This document shows, in pieces, positions 8,952 to 17,177 of a stretch of 64,000 nucleotides of DNA. Every line of letters begins with the position of its first letter. Within the stretch, counting starts at the first letter, position 1. Under the pieces are notes generated by a model that made no database searches, had not been told where the DNA came from, and saw only the letters and a list, made by a program, of their open reading frames with translations. The DNA lies in NCBI GenBank assembly GCA_021815405.1, contig JAKAGV010000016.1:62001-126000 (forward strand), read 5' to 3'. A program made the position numbers and the translations under genes. Source of the stretch: Bacteroidota bacterium. GTDB lineage: Bacteria; Bacteroidota; Ignavibacteria; Ignavibacteriales; Ignavibacteriaceae.

Positions 8952-9989
8952 ATGAACAAGATAAAAGAAATAACCATAAAAGAAATAGCGAAAAGAGCGG
9001 GAGTTTCAAAAGCAACAGTCTCTGCAGTTCTAAATGAGAGATCTACGGTAAAACAATCTACGCGAGAACATGTCTTGCAATTAATGAGAACCCTGAATTA
9101 CCGTCCAAAGGGTTTTGCCAGAAATATGAAATACGGCGATGCCGGGAAATGTATCGGTATCATAGTTAAAGAACTGAATTATCCTTTCTTTACTACAATA
9201 GCAGAAGGCGCAAAAGAATATGCCAGATCTAAAGGTTATTCTCTGGTAATAGCAAGTTCAGACTATAATCATGAAAGTGAAAAAAAATTTACGAATCTAT
9301 TTTCGGCAAAGGATATACGCGGTGCTATAATAGCGCCAATTGCAGAAGGCAATTCCGAAATTGAACATCTTTTCAAATTGAAGATGTTAAATTATCCATT
9401 TGTTTTATTAGCGTCTGTTAAAGGCATAACAGCCAACGTTGTAGAGATAGACAATAAAGGAGCGGTCAAAAAAGCTGTAGAATATTTAATAAAGAACGGG
9501 CATAAAAAAATTGTACATTTTGCCGGTCCTCCGGAATCAGCGCACACTAAAGAACGTGTTGACGGTTTCCGCAATGCGTTTAGCGAAAGCACACTAGCTT
9601 TTAATGACAAAATGATTATTTCAATTGGATCCAATACAAAAGTTAGTTATGAAAAGACAATAAAATATTTTCGAAGCAGGAAACGAAAAGATTATCCGAC
9701 TGCAATTGTATGTTTTAATGATTTGCAGGCATTGGCTGTCATGACTGCACTAAGAGATCTAAAAATAAAAATCCCAAAAGATATTTCAATTATTGGTAAT
9801 GATGATATTCATTATGCTGAGATATATTCTGTACCTCTTACAACTATTAGATCTCCTCAAAGAGAAATTGGTCAAAGAGCTGCCGAGATATTAATAAATA
9901 ATATTGAATCGTCAACTTTAGTTCCAATCGAACATATTGTCATTGATACTGAATTAGTAGTTAGAAAATCGACAAGGAAATTGGACTAA
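8952..9989 (+). CDS. LacI-family transcriptional regulator
   Basis: DNA-binding sugar-responsive repressor or activator. The N-terminal helix-turn-helix and hinge helix are clear: TIKEIAKRAGVSKATVSAVL, then the NYRPKGFARNM hinge. A periplasmic-binding-protein-like sensor domain (about residues 62-340) follows, with typical IVKELNYPFF and ISIIGNDDI blocks. Length (345 aa) is normal. The start is fixed by an in-frame TAA three bases upstream and a GGGAGG ribosome site. It lies between the GH29-GH97 run and the esterase/xylanase run, so either could be its regulon. The effector is unknown. Confidence 0.93.
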   Translation: MNKIKEITIKEIAKRAGVSKATVSAVLNERSTVKQSTREHVLQLMRTLNYRPKGFARNMKYGDAGKCIGIIVKELNYPFFTTIAEGAKEYARSKGYSLVIASSDYNHESEKKFTNLFSAKDIRGAIIAPIAEGNSEIEHLFKLKMLNYPFVLLASVKGITANVVEIDNKGAVKKAVEYLIKNGHKKIVHFAGPPESAHTKERVDGFRNAFSESTLAFNDKMIISIGSNTKVSYEKTIKYFRSRKRKDYPTAIVCFNDLQALAVMTALRDLKIKIPKDISIIGNDDIHYAEIYSVPLTTIRSPQREIGQRAAEILINNIESSTLVPIEHIVIDTELVVRKSTRKLD

Positions 9990-10029
9990 ATGAATTTCCA
10001 TTTACTTAAATTAGATGAGGCATCAAATC

Positions 10030-10911
10030 ATGAGATATAGTTATTTTGTTTTTCTATTTATGGGATTACTATTAACAACGAGAGTTTTTTCACAAGATAA
10101 GAATTTTTATATTTATATCTGCTTCGGGCAGTCAAACATGGAAGGCTTTCCCGGAGTTGAACCGCAGGATACAGTAAACGTGGATAGCCGTTTCCAGGTT
10201 CTTGCAGCAGTTGACTTTCCAAAACTCGGAAGGGTAAAGGGACGTTGGTATACTGCGGTACCTCCGTTGTGCCGCCCATTCACTGGTCTTTGTCCTGCAG
10301 ATTACTTTGGCAGAACAATGGTATCCAATCTTCCGAAGGACATCAAAGTTGGAGTTGTTGTAGTCGCCGTCGCCGGATGCAAAATTGAATTATTTGAGAA
10401 AGACAAGTATCAGGCGTATGATTCTACAACTCCCGGATGGATGAAAGATATTATCAAGCAATATGACGGTAATCCTTATCAATATCTTGTCGACATAGCA
10501 AAACTTGCGCAGAAAGACGGTGTCATCAAGGGAATTCTGCTGCATCAAGGAGAATCAAATACAGGTGATAGTACCTGGGCTTCTAAAGTAAAATATGTTT
10601 ACGACAATTTAATTAAAGACCTGGACCTCAATCCCGAAAAAGTGCCGCTGCTTGCCGGAGAAGTTGTGAATGCAGATGAGCAGGGTGCTTGCGCAAGTAT
10701 GAATAAAATAATTGACGAACTGCCTAAGACAATTCCAAATTCTTATGTAATTTCTTCTGCAGGTTGTCCTTCAAGACCACCGGATCATTTGCATTTTACG
10801 CCGGAAGGTTATAGAATTCTTGGAGAGCGGTATGCGGAAAAAATGCTTTCTCTTATGGGATATAAAATTGATGATATAAAGTTGCCGCCAACCGCCGAAG
10901 AAAAAAAGTAG
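10030..10911 (+). CDS. Secreted SGNH esterase, SASA/CE6-like
   Basis: Likely acetylxylan esterase or sialate-O-acetylesterase-like deacetylase. The block-I motif FGQSNMEG carries the nucleophile (Ser35), and the C-terminal PDHLHFTPEGY carries the Asp/His pair. A GESNT-type block follows HQ around the middle, as in SGNH enzymes. The signal peptide ends near RVFSQ. ATG 10030 is preferred over 10015 because GAGG (10017-10020) lies 9 nt before it. The domain matches the DUF303/SASA family found in CE6. It is the third distinct esterase fold in the locus, after the alpha/beta-hydrolase and before the type-B carboxylesterases. Confidence 0.85.
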   Translation: MRYSYFVFLFMGLLLTTRVFSQDKNFYIYICFGQSNMEGFPGVEPQDTVNVDSRFQVLAAVDFPKLGRVKGRWYTAVPPLCRPFTGLCPADYFGRTMVSNLPKDIKVGVVVVAVAGCKIELFEKDKYQAYDSTTPGWMKDIIKQYDGNPYQYLVDIAKLAQKDGVIKGILLHQGESNTGDSTWASKVKYVYDNLIKDLDLNPEKVPLLAGEVVNADEQGACASMNKIIDELPKTIPNSYVISSAGCPSRPPDHLHFTPEGYRILGERYAEKMLSLMGYKIDDIKLPPTAEEKK

Positions 10912-11223
10912 AGAAAAAACTAAAATCAGGATAAAAGATTTTGATGCTATTCAGATTTAAAAACTTACCCGGGAAAGTATTTGAATGTTTTTCTTATTTC
11001 TTAGTAGAGAACTTAAGAAGAAATAAATTCTCGACTAATTAATACAATGAGTCCGCTCTAAAAAGGTCATTCCCGTGTAAACGGGAATCCAAAAAGTTTT
11101 GATTATCGAATAGATTCCCACTTTCGTGGGAATGACATTTAGTTTTTTTAGCTTTTTAGAGCGAACTCATACAATTAAAATTTTTCTTTAATAAAATAAA
11201 ATTTAATTAAAGGAACCAATAAT
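10912..11223. other. Intergenic region holding a MITE-like element
   Basis: No coding capacity seen. About 10988-11030 has an AT-rich imperfect stem (TTATTTCTT against AAGAAATAA) that could end the SASA transcript. The 124-bp inverted-repeat element at 11047-11170 is listed separately. The final 50 bp is an AT-rich promoter/leader for the carboxylesterase. Confidence 0.6.
11047..11170. mobile_element. MITE/REP-like palindromic element, copy 1
   Basis: Outer inverted repeats ATGAGTYCGCTCTAAAAAG at 11047-11065 and 11152-11170 match with one mismatch. Inside, two hairpins are arranged head to head: one starting GTCATTCCCG (11066-11090) and one ending GGGAATGAC (about 11113-11136). It has no ORF. 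The nested layout (outer arms, then GTCAT hairpin, then ATGAC hairpin) is the same as in the element at 19644-19771, though the arm sequence differs. GTCATTCCC/GGGAATGAC hairpins are a common dispersed repeat style in bacteria. Confidence 0.7.
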
Positions 11224-12783
11224 ATGAAAATATTAACTTTTTTACTCGCAGTATTTTTTGCCGGTGGACTTTGTTCTGCTCAACAACCTGCACCGGTAAA
11301 AGTAGAGGACGGATTATTACAAGGTAAGTATGAAGATGGATTGACCGTTTATTTGGGAATTCCTTTTGCTGCACCGCCCGTAGGCAAGTTAAGATGGCGC
11401 CCGCCTCAACCCGCTGCAAAATGGCAAGGCGTTAAGGAAGCTACTAAATTTGGTCCGTCTCCAATCCAGGGATCTGGAAGCGGTCCTAATATGAGCGAGG
11501 ACTGCTTATACCTGAATGTTTGGACACCGGCAAAATCCGCAAACGACAAAATACCTGTCTTTGTTTGGATTTACGGAGGAGGATTCAACTTTGGTTCTAC
11601 TTCTGATCCAAATTACAACGGTGCAAATTTAGCTAAGAAAGGTGTAGTATTAGTTAGTATTGCTTACCGTGTCGGTCAACTTGGATTTCTTGCACTCCCG
11701 GAACTAAGTGCTGAAAGTCCGCATCATGTTTCGGGGAACTACGGCATTCTTGATATGATTGCCGGTCTTAAATGGGTAAAGAAAAATATTGCAGCATTCG
11801 GAGGCGACCCGAACAAGGTTACTATATTCGGCGAATCAGCCGGAGGAATTGCAGTGAGTATGCTTTGTGCATCTCCGCTGGCAAAGGGATTATTCGAAGG
11901 TGCAATTTCGGAAAGCGGCGGTAACTTTGGTCCATCAAGAGTAACAACTTATCCGGGCGAGAATATGAAACTTCTTTCCGATGCTGAAAAAGATGGTGAA
12001 GCGTACATGAAAAAAGCAGGAGCATCATCACTTGCAGAACTTCGTAAGATTCCGGCAGACAAGCTTCCGCCAAGCAGTTTCGGACAAGGTATGGCGTGGC
12101 CCATAGTTGACGGTTGGGTTATCCCGGGTGACCAGTACAAGCTTTATGAAGAAGGCAAGTTCAACAATACTCCGATTCTTGTAGGATATAACTCAGATGA
12201 AGGTGCAAGCTTTTCGCCACCAAGTACGATAGAAGATTATATTGCAAGCGTTAAGAAACGCTACGGACCTTTTGCCGATAAACTCTTAAAAGCTTATCCG
12301 CCTGGTACCGGAAAAGTAGCAAAGACTGCAAGAGACCTTACACGCGATGCTGCATTCGGGTGGCATACCTGGATTTGGGCTCGGCTTACATCGAAGATAG
12401 GAAAATCAAAAGTTTATTATTACTATTTTGATCAGCACCCTGACTATCCAAAGGATTCACCTCGTTTTGGATTTGGTTCACCGCATGGTCAGGAAGTGGC
12501 TTATGTTTTCGAACATCTGAATGCTTCTAATCCTAACATTACCAAATCAGATATAAAAATCTCGGAGGACATGGCGACCTACTGGACAAACTTTGCAAAG
12601 TACGGAAATCCGAACGGCAAAGGAGTTGCTGAATGGAAACCCTTCAGCGATGCACATCCAGACGTAATGTACTTTAGTAAAACGCCGCACATTGGACCGG
12701 TGCCGAGCGCAAGTTCTCTTAAAGTTTTAAATGTTTATTTCAAATGGCGAATAACACCAGAAGGAGAAGCCTGGGCGAAATAA
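11224..12783 (+). CDS. Type-B carboxylesterase, secreted (paralogue 1)
   Basis: Alpha/beta-hydrolase of the carboxylesterase type-B/para-nitrobenzyl-esterase family. It has a signal peptide (to about LCSAQQ), the GIPFAAPPVGKLRW entry motif, the SEDCLYLNVW motif, the oxyanion hole YGGGFNFGS and the nucleophile elbow GESAGG (Ser205). The catalytic His is probably in the SPHGQEVAYVF block. Length (519 aa) is normal. In a xylan locus it plausibly removes acetyl, feruloyl or other acyl groups, but specificity is not visible. A second paralogue lies at 15613. AAAGGAACC precedes the ATG. Confidence 0.92.
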   Translation: MKILTFLLAVFFAGGLCSAQQPAPVKVEDGLLQGKYEDGLTVYLGIPFAAPPVGKLRWRPPQPAAKWQGVKEATKFGPSPIQGSGSGPNMSEDCLYLNVWTPAKSANDKIPVFVWIYGGGFNFGSTSDPNYNGANLAKKGVVLVSIAYRVGQLGFLALPELSAESPHHVSGNYGILDMIAGLKWVKKNIAAFGGDPNKVTIFGESAGGIAVSMLCASPLAKGLFEGAISESGGNFGPSRVTTYPGENMKLLSDAEKDGEAYMKKAGASSLAELRKIPADKLPPSSFGQGMAWPIVDGWVIPGDQYKLYEEGKFNNTPILVGYNSDEGASFSPPSTIEDYIASVKKRYGPFADKLLKAYPPGTGKVAKTARDLTRDAAFGWHTWIWARLTSKIGKSKVYYYYFDQHPDYPKDSPRFGFGSPHGQEVAYVFEHLNASNPNITKSDIKISEDMATYWTNFAKYGNPNGKGVAEWKPFSDAHPDVMYFSKTPHIGPVPSASSLKVLNVYFKWRITPEGEAWAK

Positions 12784-12836
12784 AAGATTATTTAGTCAAT
12801 TAAAATAATTACAAACTAATCCTCAAGGAGGAAGAT

Positions 12837-15491
12837 ATGTATACTTTAAAACATCTTGTTTTACCTTTATTGATTATTCTATTATCGGCTGTTACAATTT
12901 CAGCACAGATAGATCCGGGTATAGCAAACCTAACCCACTCGTGGACTTTTGACGATGGAACTACCAATGATTATGTAGGACATCTTACCGGCAAATTGGT
13001 AGGCGGCGCAACAGTGCAGGGCGGTTCTCTTGTAATTTCTGCCCAGGGTCAATGGATGGAAATGCCAGCGGATTCTATTGCAATAAATAAATACCAGGAA
13101 ATTTCATTAGAGGCATGGTATATACCGGCTAAAAACTCTAATCCTAATTTTACGATGCTGGCGTATTTCGGCGATACACAGAATTCTATTGGTGTGAATT
13201 ATTATTTTATGACGGCTGCCAGACAGGACAGTGTAAGCCGGACTGCTATCTCATGCGGTAATACTTCAACTCCTTGGTCTGCAGAGACTGGTGTTAACGG
13301 TCCCGAATATGATGACGGCAGACTACATCATATGGTTAGTACTCTTACCAGCGACTCAATCAAATTATATATTGACGGTACTTTGCGGAGTGCCGCGAAG
13401 CTGGATACAAACAACAGTATCAGTCGCTTAAGTACAGCCTTTGCTTATCTTGCCAAGAGTGGCTATACTGGCGATTCTCAATGGCTCGGCAGGATTGAAG
13501 AATTTAATATATACAATAAGGCGCTTAGTGCGGATGAAGTTGCTTTCCTTTATCAAAAAGGACTTCCGGGTACTGCAAACTTAACACACTCATGGACGTT
13601 TGACGATGGAACAGCGAATGATTACGTTGGACATCTTACCGGTAAATTGGTAGGCGGCGCTTCTATTAGCGGCGGAGCGCTGCAAACTTCCGCTCAAGGA
13701 CAATGGATGGAATTGCCTGCGGATTCAATTGCATTGAATACTTACAAAGAAGTTTCACTTGAAGCTTGGTATACTCCTGCAAAAAACTCAAATCCAAATT
13801 TCACCATGCTGGCATATTTCGGCGACACACAAAACTCAATTGGCGTTAATTATTATTTTATGACTGCAGCCAGACAGGACAGCGTTAGCCGAACTGCTAT
13901 CTCGTGCGATAACACTTCAACTCCTTGGTCTGCTGAAACCGGCGTGAATGGTCCCGAATATGATGACGGCAATCTGCATCAAATGATAAGTACGCTAACA
14001 AGCGACTCAATCAAATTATATATTGACGGTACCTTGACAGGCGCAGCAAAATTGGACACCAACAACAATATCAGCCGTATAAGTACTGCCTTTGCATACC
14101 TTGCTAAGAGTGGTTATACGGGGGATTCACAGTGGCTCGGCAGAATTCACGAATTTGATATTTATGATACTGCATTAAGCCCGACTCAGGTTACTTTCCT
14201 TTATAATAAAGGTGTTTATACTATGCCTGGTGGACCAGATACAACTACAAGCCCAGGTTGGAAGGGACCAGCACTTGCTGAAGGGCAGAGTAAGTTTTTA
14301 GGCAGTTCTTTCAACAATACCGATCCGAATTTTAAAAATTATTGGACTCAACTTACTCCGGAGAACGCGGGCAAATGGGGCTCCGTTGGAGTTTCATCCG
14401 ATACGACTAAGTGGACCTGGGGCGGTCTTGATGCTGCTTATAATTATGCCATAAATAATCATATACTTTTTAAAGATCATAATTTAATCTGGGGTCAGCA
14501 GCAGCCAACCTGGTTGTCCAGCCTTGATTCTGCTACTCAATATAAATATATCGAAACATGGATAAGGCAAGTCGGACAAAGATATCCCAAGACCGATATG
14601 ATCGATGTTGTCAATGAGCCGCTGAACGGGCATAATCCGCCCGATGGTTTAAATGGGCATGCTAATTATGAAAACGCTCTTGGTGGTAAAGGAAGCACAG
14701 GCTGGGATTGGGTAATAAACGCTTTCAAATTAGCGAGGATGTATCTGCCTAACGCAAAATTATTAATTAATGATTATGGTATTATTAACGACAACAACGC
14801 CACAACACAGTATCTTCAAATAATTAATTTATTACAGCAAAGAGGATTGATAGACGGTATTGGCGTTCAGGGGCATCGCTTCGAACTAGAGAGTGCTGAT
14901 ACTACAACTTTAAAAAATAACCTGGCAAGGCTTGGAGCTACAGGCTTACCGGTTTATATCTCTGAATTTGATTTAGGTAATATCGGTAATACCGGTACAC
15001 CGGATGATAATATGCAACTGCAGTTGTATAAAAAGATATTCCCTATTTTATGGACAAACCCGGCAGTAAAAGGAATTACTCTTTGGGGATACCAGCAAGG
15101 CTTAATATGGCAATCCACTTGCTACCTGGTAAATTCAGACGGCAGTCTTAGACCGGCGTTCGACTGGCTTGCTCAATATATTAAAGATAACCCAACCGGT
15201 GTAGAAAATACGGTATCAACTATACCGGCTGAATTTAAACTGGAACAGAATTATCCAAATCCATTTAATCCGACTACTAATATCAGGTACAGTATTCCAA
15301 AATCATCAAAAGTAATTTTAAAAATTTATGATGTTCTGGGAAGAGAAGTAATGACCTTAGTAAATACTGTGCAGTCACCGGGTGAATATACCGTGCCTTT
15401 CAATGCACAAAACCTTGCAAGCGGTGTTTACTTCTATAGGCTTGAAGCTGGAAGTTTTATAAATACTAAAAAATTAATGCTTCTTAAATAG
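12837..15491 (+). CDS. Endo-beta-1,4-xylanase GH10 with two LamG domains and T9SS tail
   Basis: Cleaves xylan backbones outside the cell. Order: signal peptide (to about ISAQ); two LamG/concanavalin-like domains of about 217 residues each (about 30-240 and 247-460); GH10 barrel (about 478-785); T9SS type A sorting domain (about 795-884, NYPNPFNPTT and terminal KLMLLK). The barrel has HNLIWGQQQP, acid/base Glu594 in DVVNEPL and nucleophile Glu710 in YISEFDLG. The LamG pair probably binds glycan. Its catalytic half closely resembles that of the GH10 at 59227, indicating duplication. A strong CAAGGAGG site precedes the ATG. Confidence 0.96.
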   Translation: MYTLKHLVLPLLIILLSAVTISAQIDPGIANLTHSWTFDDGTTNDYVGHLTGKLVGGATVQGGSLVISAQGQWMEMPADSIAINKYQEISLEAWYIPAKNSNPNFTMLAYFGDTQNSIGVNYYFMTAARQDSVSRTAISCGNTSTPWSAETGVNGPEYDDGRLHHMVSTLTSDSIKLYIDGTLRSAAKLDTNNSISRLSTAFAYLAKSGYTGDSQWLGRIEEFNIYNKALSADEVAFLYQKGLPGTANLTHSWTFDDGTANDYVGHLTGKLVGGASISGGALQTSAQGQWMELPADSIALNTYKEVSLEAWYTPAKNSNPNFTMLAYFGDTQNSIGVNYYFMTAARQDSVSRTAISCDNTSTPWSAETGVNGPEYDDGNLHQMISTLTSDSIKLYIDGTLTGAAKLDTNNNISRISTAFAYLAKSGYTGDSQWLGRIHEFDIYDTALSPTQVTFLYNKGVYTMPGGPDTTTSPGWKGPALAEGQSKFLGSSFNNTDPNFKNYWTQLTPENAGKWGSVGVSSDTTKWTWGGLDAAYNYAINNHILFKDHNLIWGQQQPTWLSSLDSATQYKYIETWIRQVGQRYPKTDMIDVVNEPLNGHNPPDGLNGHANYENALGGKGSTGWDWVINAFKLARMYLPNAKLLINDYGIINDNNATTQYLQIINLLQQRGLIDGIGVQGHRFELESADTTTLKNNLARLGATGLPVYISEFDLGNIGNTGTPDDNMQLQLYKKIFPILWTNPAVKGITLWGYQQGLIWQSTCYLVNSDGSLRPAFDWLAQYIKDNPTGVENTVSTIPAEFKLEQNYPNPFNPTTNIRYSIPKSSKVILKIYDVLGREVMTLVNTVQSPGEYTVPFNAQNLASGVYFYRLEAGSFINTKKLMLLK
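12937..14215 (+). repeat. Tandem intragenic repeat encoding two LamG domains
   Basis: The WTFDDGT...NDYVGHL coding block recurs with a 651-bp period (TGG at 12942 and 13593). The copies are close to identical in protein sequence over about 200 residues but differ at many third codon positions. This points to an old in-gene duplication kept by selection. Confidence 0.9.
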
Positions 15492-15530
15492 TATCGAATG
15501 ATGCTGAAGAAAAGATAAAATAAAATTAGA

Positions 15531-15570
15531 TGTCAGCCGGTAATATATTGAAGTACGGGCTGACACCATT
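15531..15570 (+). terminator. Probable rho-independent terminator after GH10
   Basis: TGTCAGCC (15531-15538) pairs with GGCTGACA (15558-15565) around a 19-nt loop, followed by CCATTTTTA. It separates the GH10 gene from the second carboxylesterase. Confidence 0.6.
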
Positions 15571-15612
15571 TTTAGAATTATCTCTTTTACGATTTTATTA
15601 ACCGGGAAAATT

Positions 15613-17163
15613 ATGATAAGACAAATTCCATATGTAGCGGCGTTCTTATTATTTATTGTGGGATTTACTATTGCGCAGCCTGTGCCTGTAAAAGTAGAAC
15701 AAGGATTATTACAGGGAACGCTCCATGATGGAGTAATGGTTTACGAAGGAGTCCCGTATGCCGCACCTCCGGTTGGTGAACTACGCTGGCATGCACCGCA
15801 GCCTCCGGCGCATTGGAAAGGTGAGCGGAAAGCCGACAAGTTTTCGCCAAACCCCGAGCAAGTAATGGTAAAAGAGTACGGACCCTGGACACAGGAATAT
15901 CAGCCTCAAGGCGCTGTAAGCGAAGACTGCCTGTACTTGAACATCTGGACTGCTGCAAAATCATCAAATGAAAAAAGACCGGTAGTTATGTATATTCCTG
16001 GCGGTGCATTTACCGGCGGATCAGGCAATTGTCCTGTTTATAACGGTGAGAACCTTGCAAAGAAGGGATTGGTTGTTGTTACAATCAACTATAGAGTAGG
16101 AGTGTTTGGTTTCTTAGCTCTTCCTTCATTAACAAAGGAATCGAAGCATCATTCTTCCGGGAACTACGGACTGCTGGATCAATTAGCGGCGCTTAAATGG
16201 ATTCATAAAAATATTAAAGCATTCGGCGGAGATCCGGATCGAGTAACAATTATGGGACAATCCGCAGGGGCATTGTCCGTAAACTACCTGACCGCATCAC
16301 CGCTTGCGAAAGGGCTGTTCATCCGGGCAATCGCAGAAAGCGGTACCGACTTCAGAAGCGGTCTGGAAGAAAATTTGAATACGGCTGAACAATATGGAGT
16401 TAAGTTCGAAAAAGCAATGGGTGCATCTTCATTAGCAGAGTTAAGAGCGATGTCTGCCGGTGAATTGGTCGATTCTACTAATAACAAATATCATTTTCTT
16501 CCAATTGTAGACGGATGGTTCTTGCCAAACAAGGTCAATGATATATTTAAAGCCGGAAAGCAAAATGATGTAGCTACAATAACCGGCTGGGTTGCCAACG
16601 AAGGCAGTTTCATGAATAACTATAGTAAGATTCCTGCGGAAGAGTTTCGTAAGCAAGTGAAACAGCAGGCAGGCGAACTTGCGGATCAAATTCTTAAGCT
16701 TTACCCTGCTTACACTCAAGCCGAAGCCTCGGAGTCGCAGAAGAAATTAGCACGGGACGTTTCATTAGTATCGTTGTACCTGTGGGGTGTAAATCGAGAG
16801 AAGACTGCAAGAACAAAATTATACACGTACCTTTTTACTCATCAACAACCGGGAGCCACAAGAGAGCGCTATCTTACTTTTCATTCATCTGAACTGCCAT
16901 ATGTATTCGACAATCTGAAGATGTCGCCCCGACCCTGGACATCGGAGGATAATCAGATAGAGAAAATTATGTCGGACTATTGGACGAGCTTCATCAAGAC
17001 AGGAAACCCGAACAGAAAGGGATTGCCTGAGTGGAATTCGTTTCATATAACTCCACCTGAGACGATGGAATTAGGAGATGAAATGAAACTAAAACTAATT
17101 ACAACCAATGAGAAATTTGAAGTGTTGAAAAAGCTGCTTCAGGATTCAATAAATAAGAATTAA
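15613..17163 (+). CDS. Type-B carboxylesterase, secreted (paralogue 2)
   Basis: Same family and architecture as the gene at 11224. It has a signal peptide (to about TIAQ), the GVPYAAPPVGELRW and SEDCLYLNIW motifs, the oxyanion hole IPGGAFTGGS and the nucleophile elbow MGQSAGA (Ser217). The elbow has Gln where paralogue 1 has Glu (GESAGG), so the two copies may differ in specificity. The likely catalytic His is in FHSSELPYVF. It ends only 14 bp before the GH31 gene and is probably co-transcribed with it. The ester substrate is unknown; acylated xylan or oligosaccharides is the contextual guess. Confidence 0.91.
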   Translation: MIRQIPYVAAFLLFIVGFTIAQPVPVKVEQGLLQGTLHDGVMVYEGVPYAAPPVGELRWHAPQPPAHWKGERKADKFSPNPEQVMVKEYGPWTQEYQPQGAVSEDCLYLNIWTAAKSSNEKRPVVMYIPGGAFTGGSGNCPVYNGENLAKKGLVVVTINYRVGVFGFLALPSLTKESKHHSSGNYGLLDQLAALKWIHKNIKAFGGDPDRVTIMGQSAGALSVNYLTASPLAKGLFIRAIAESGTDFRSGLEENLNTAEQYGVKFEKAMGASSLAELRAMSAGELVDSTNNKYHFLPIVDGWFLPNKVNDIFKAGKQNDVATITGWVANEGSFMNNYSKIPAEEFRKQVKQQAGELADQILKLYPAYTQAEASESQKKLARDVSLVSLYLWGVNREKTARTKLYTYLFTHQQPGATRERYLTFHSSELPYVFDNLKMSPRPWTSEDNQIEKIMSDYWTSFIKTGNPNRKGLPEWNSFHITPPETMELGDEMKLKLITTNEKFEVLKKLLQDSINKN

Positions 17164-17177
17164 AAAAGAGTAATTAT

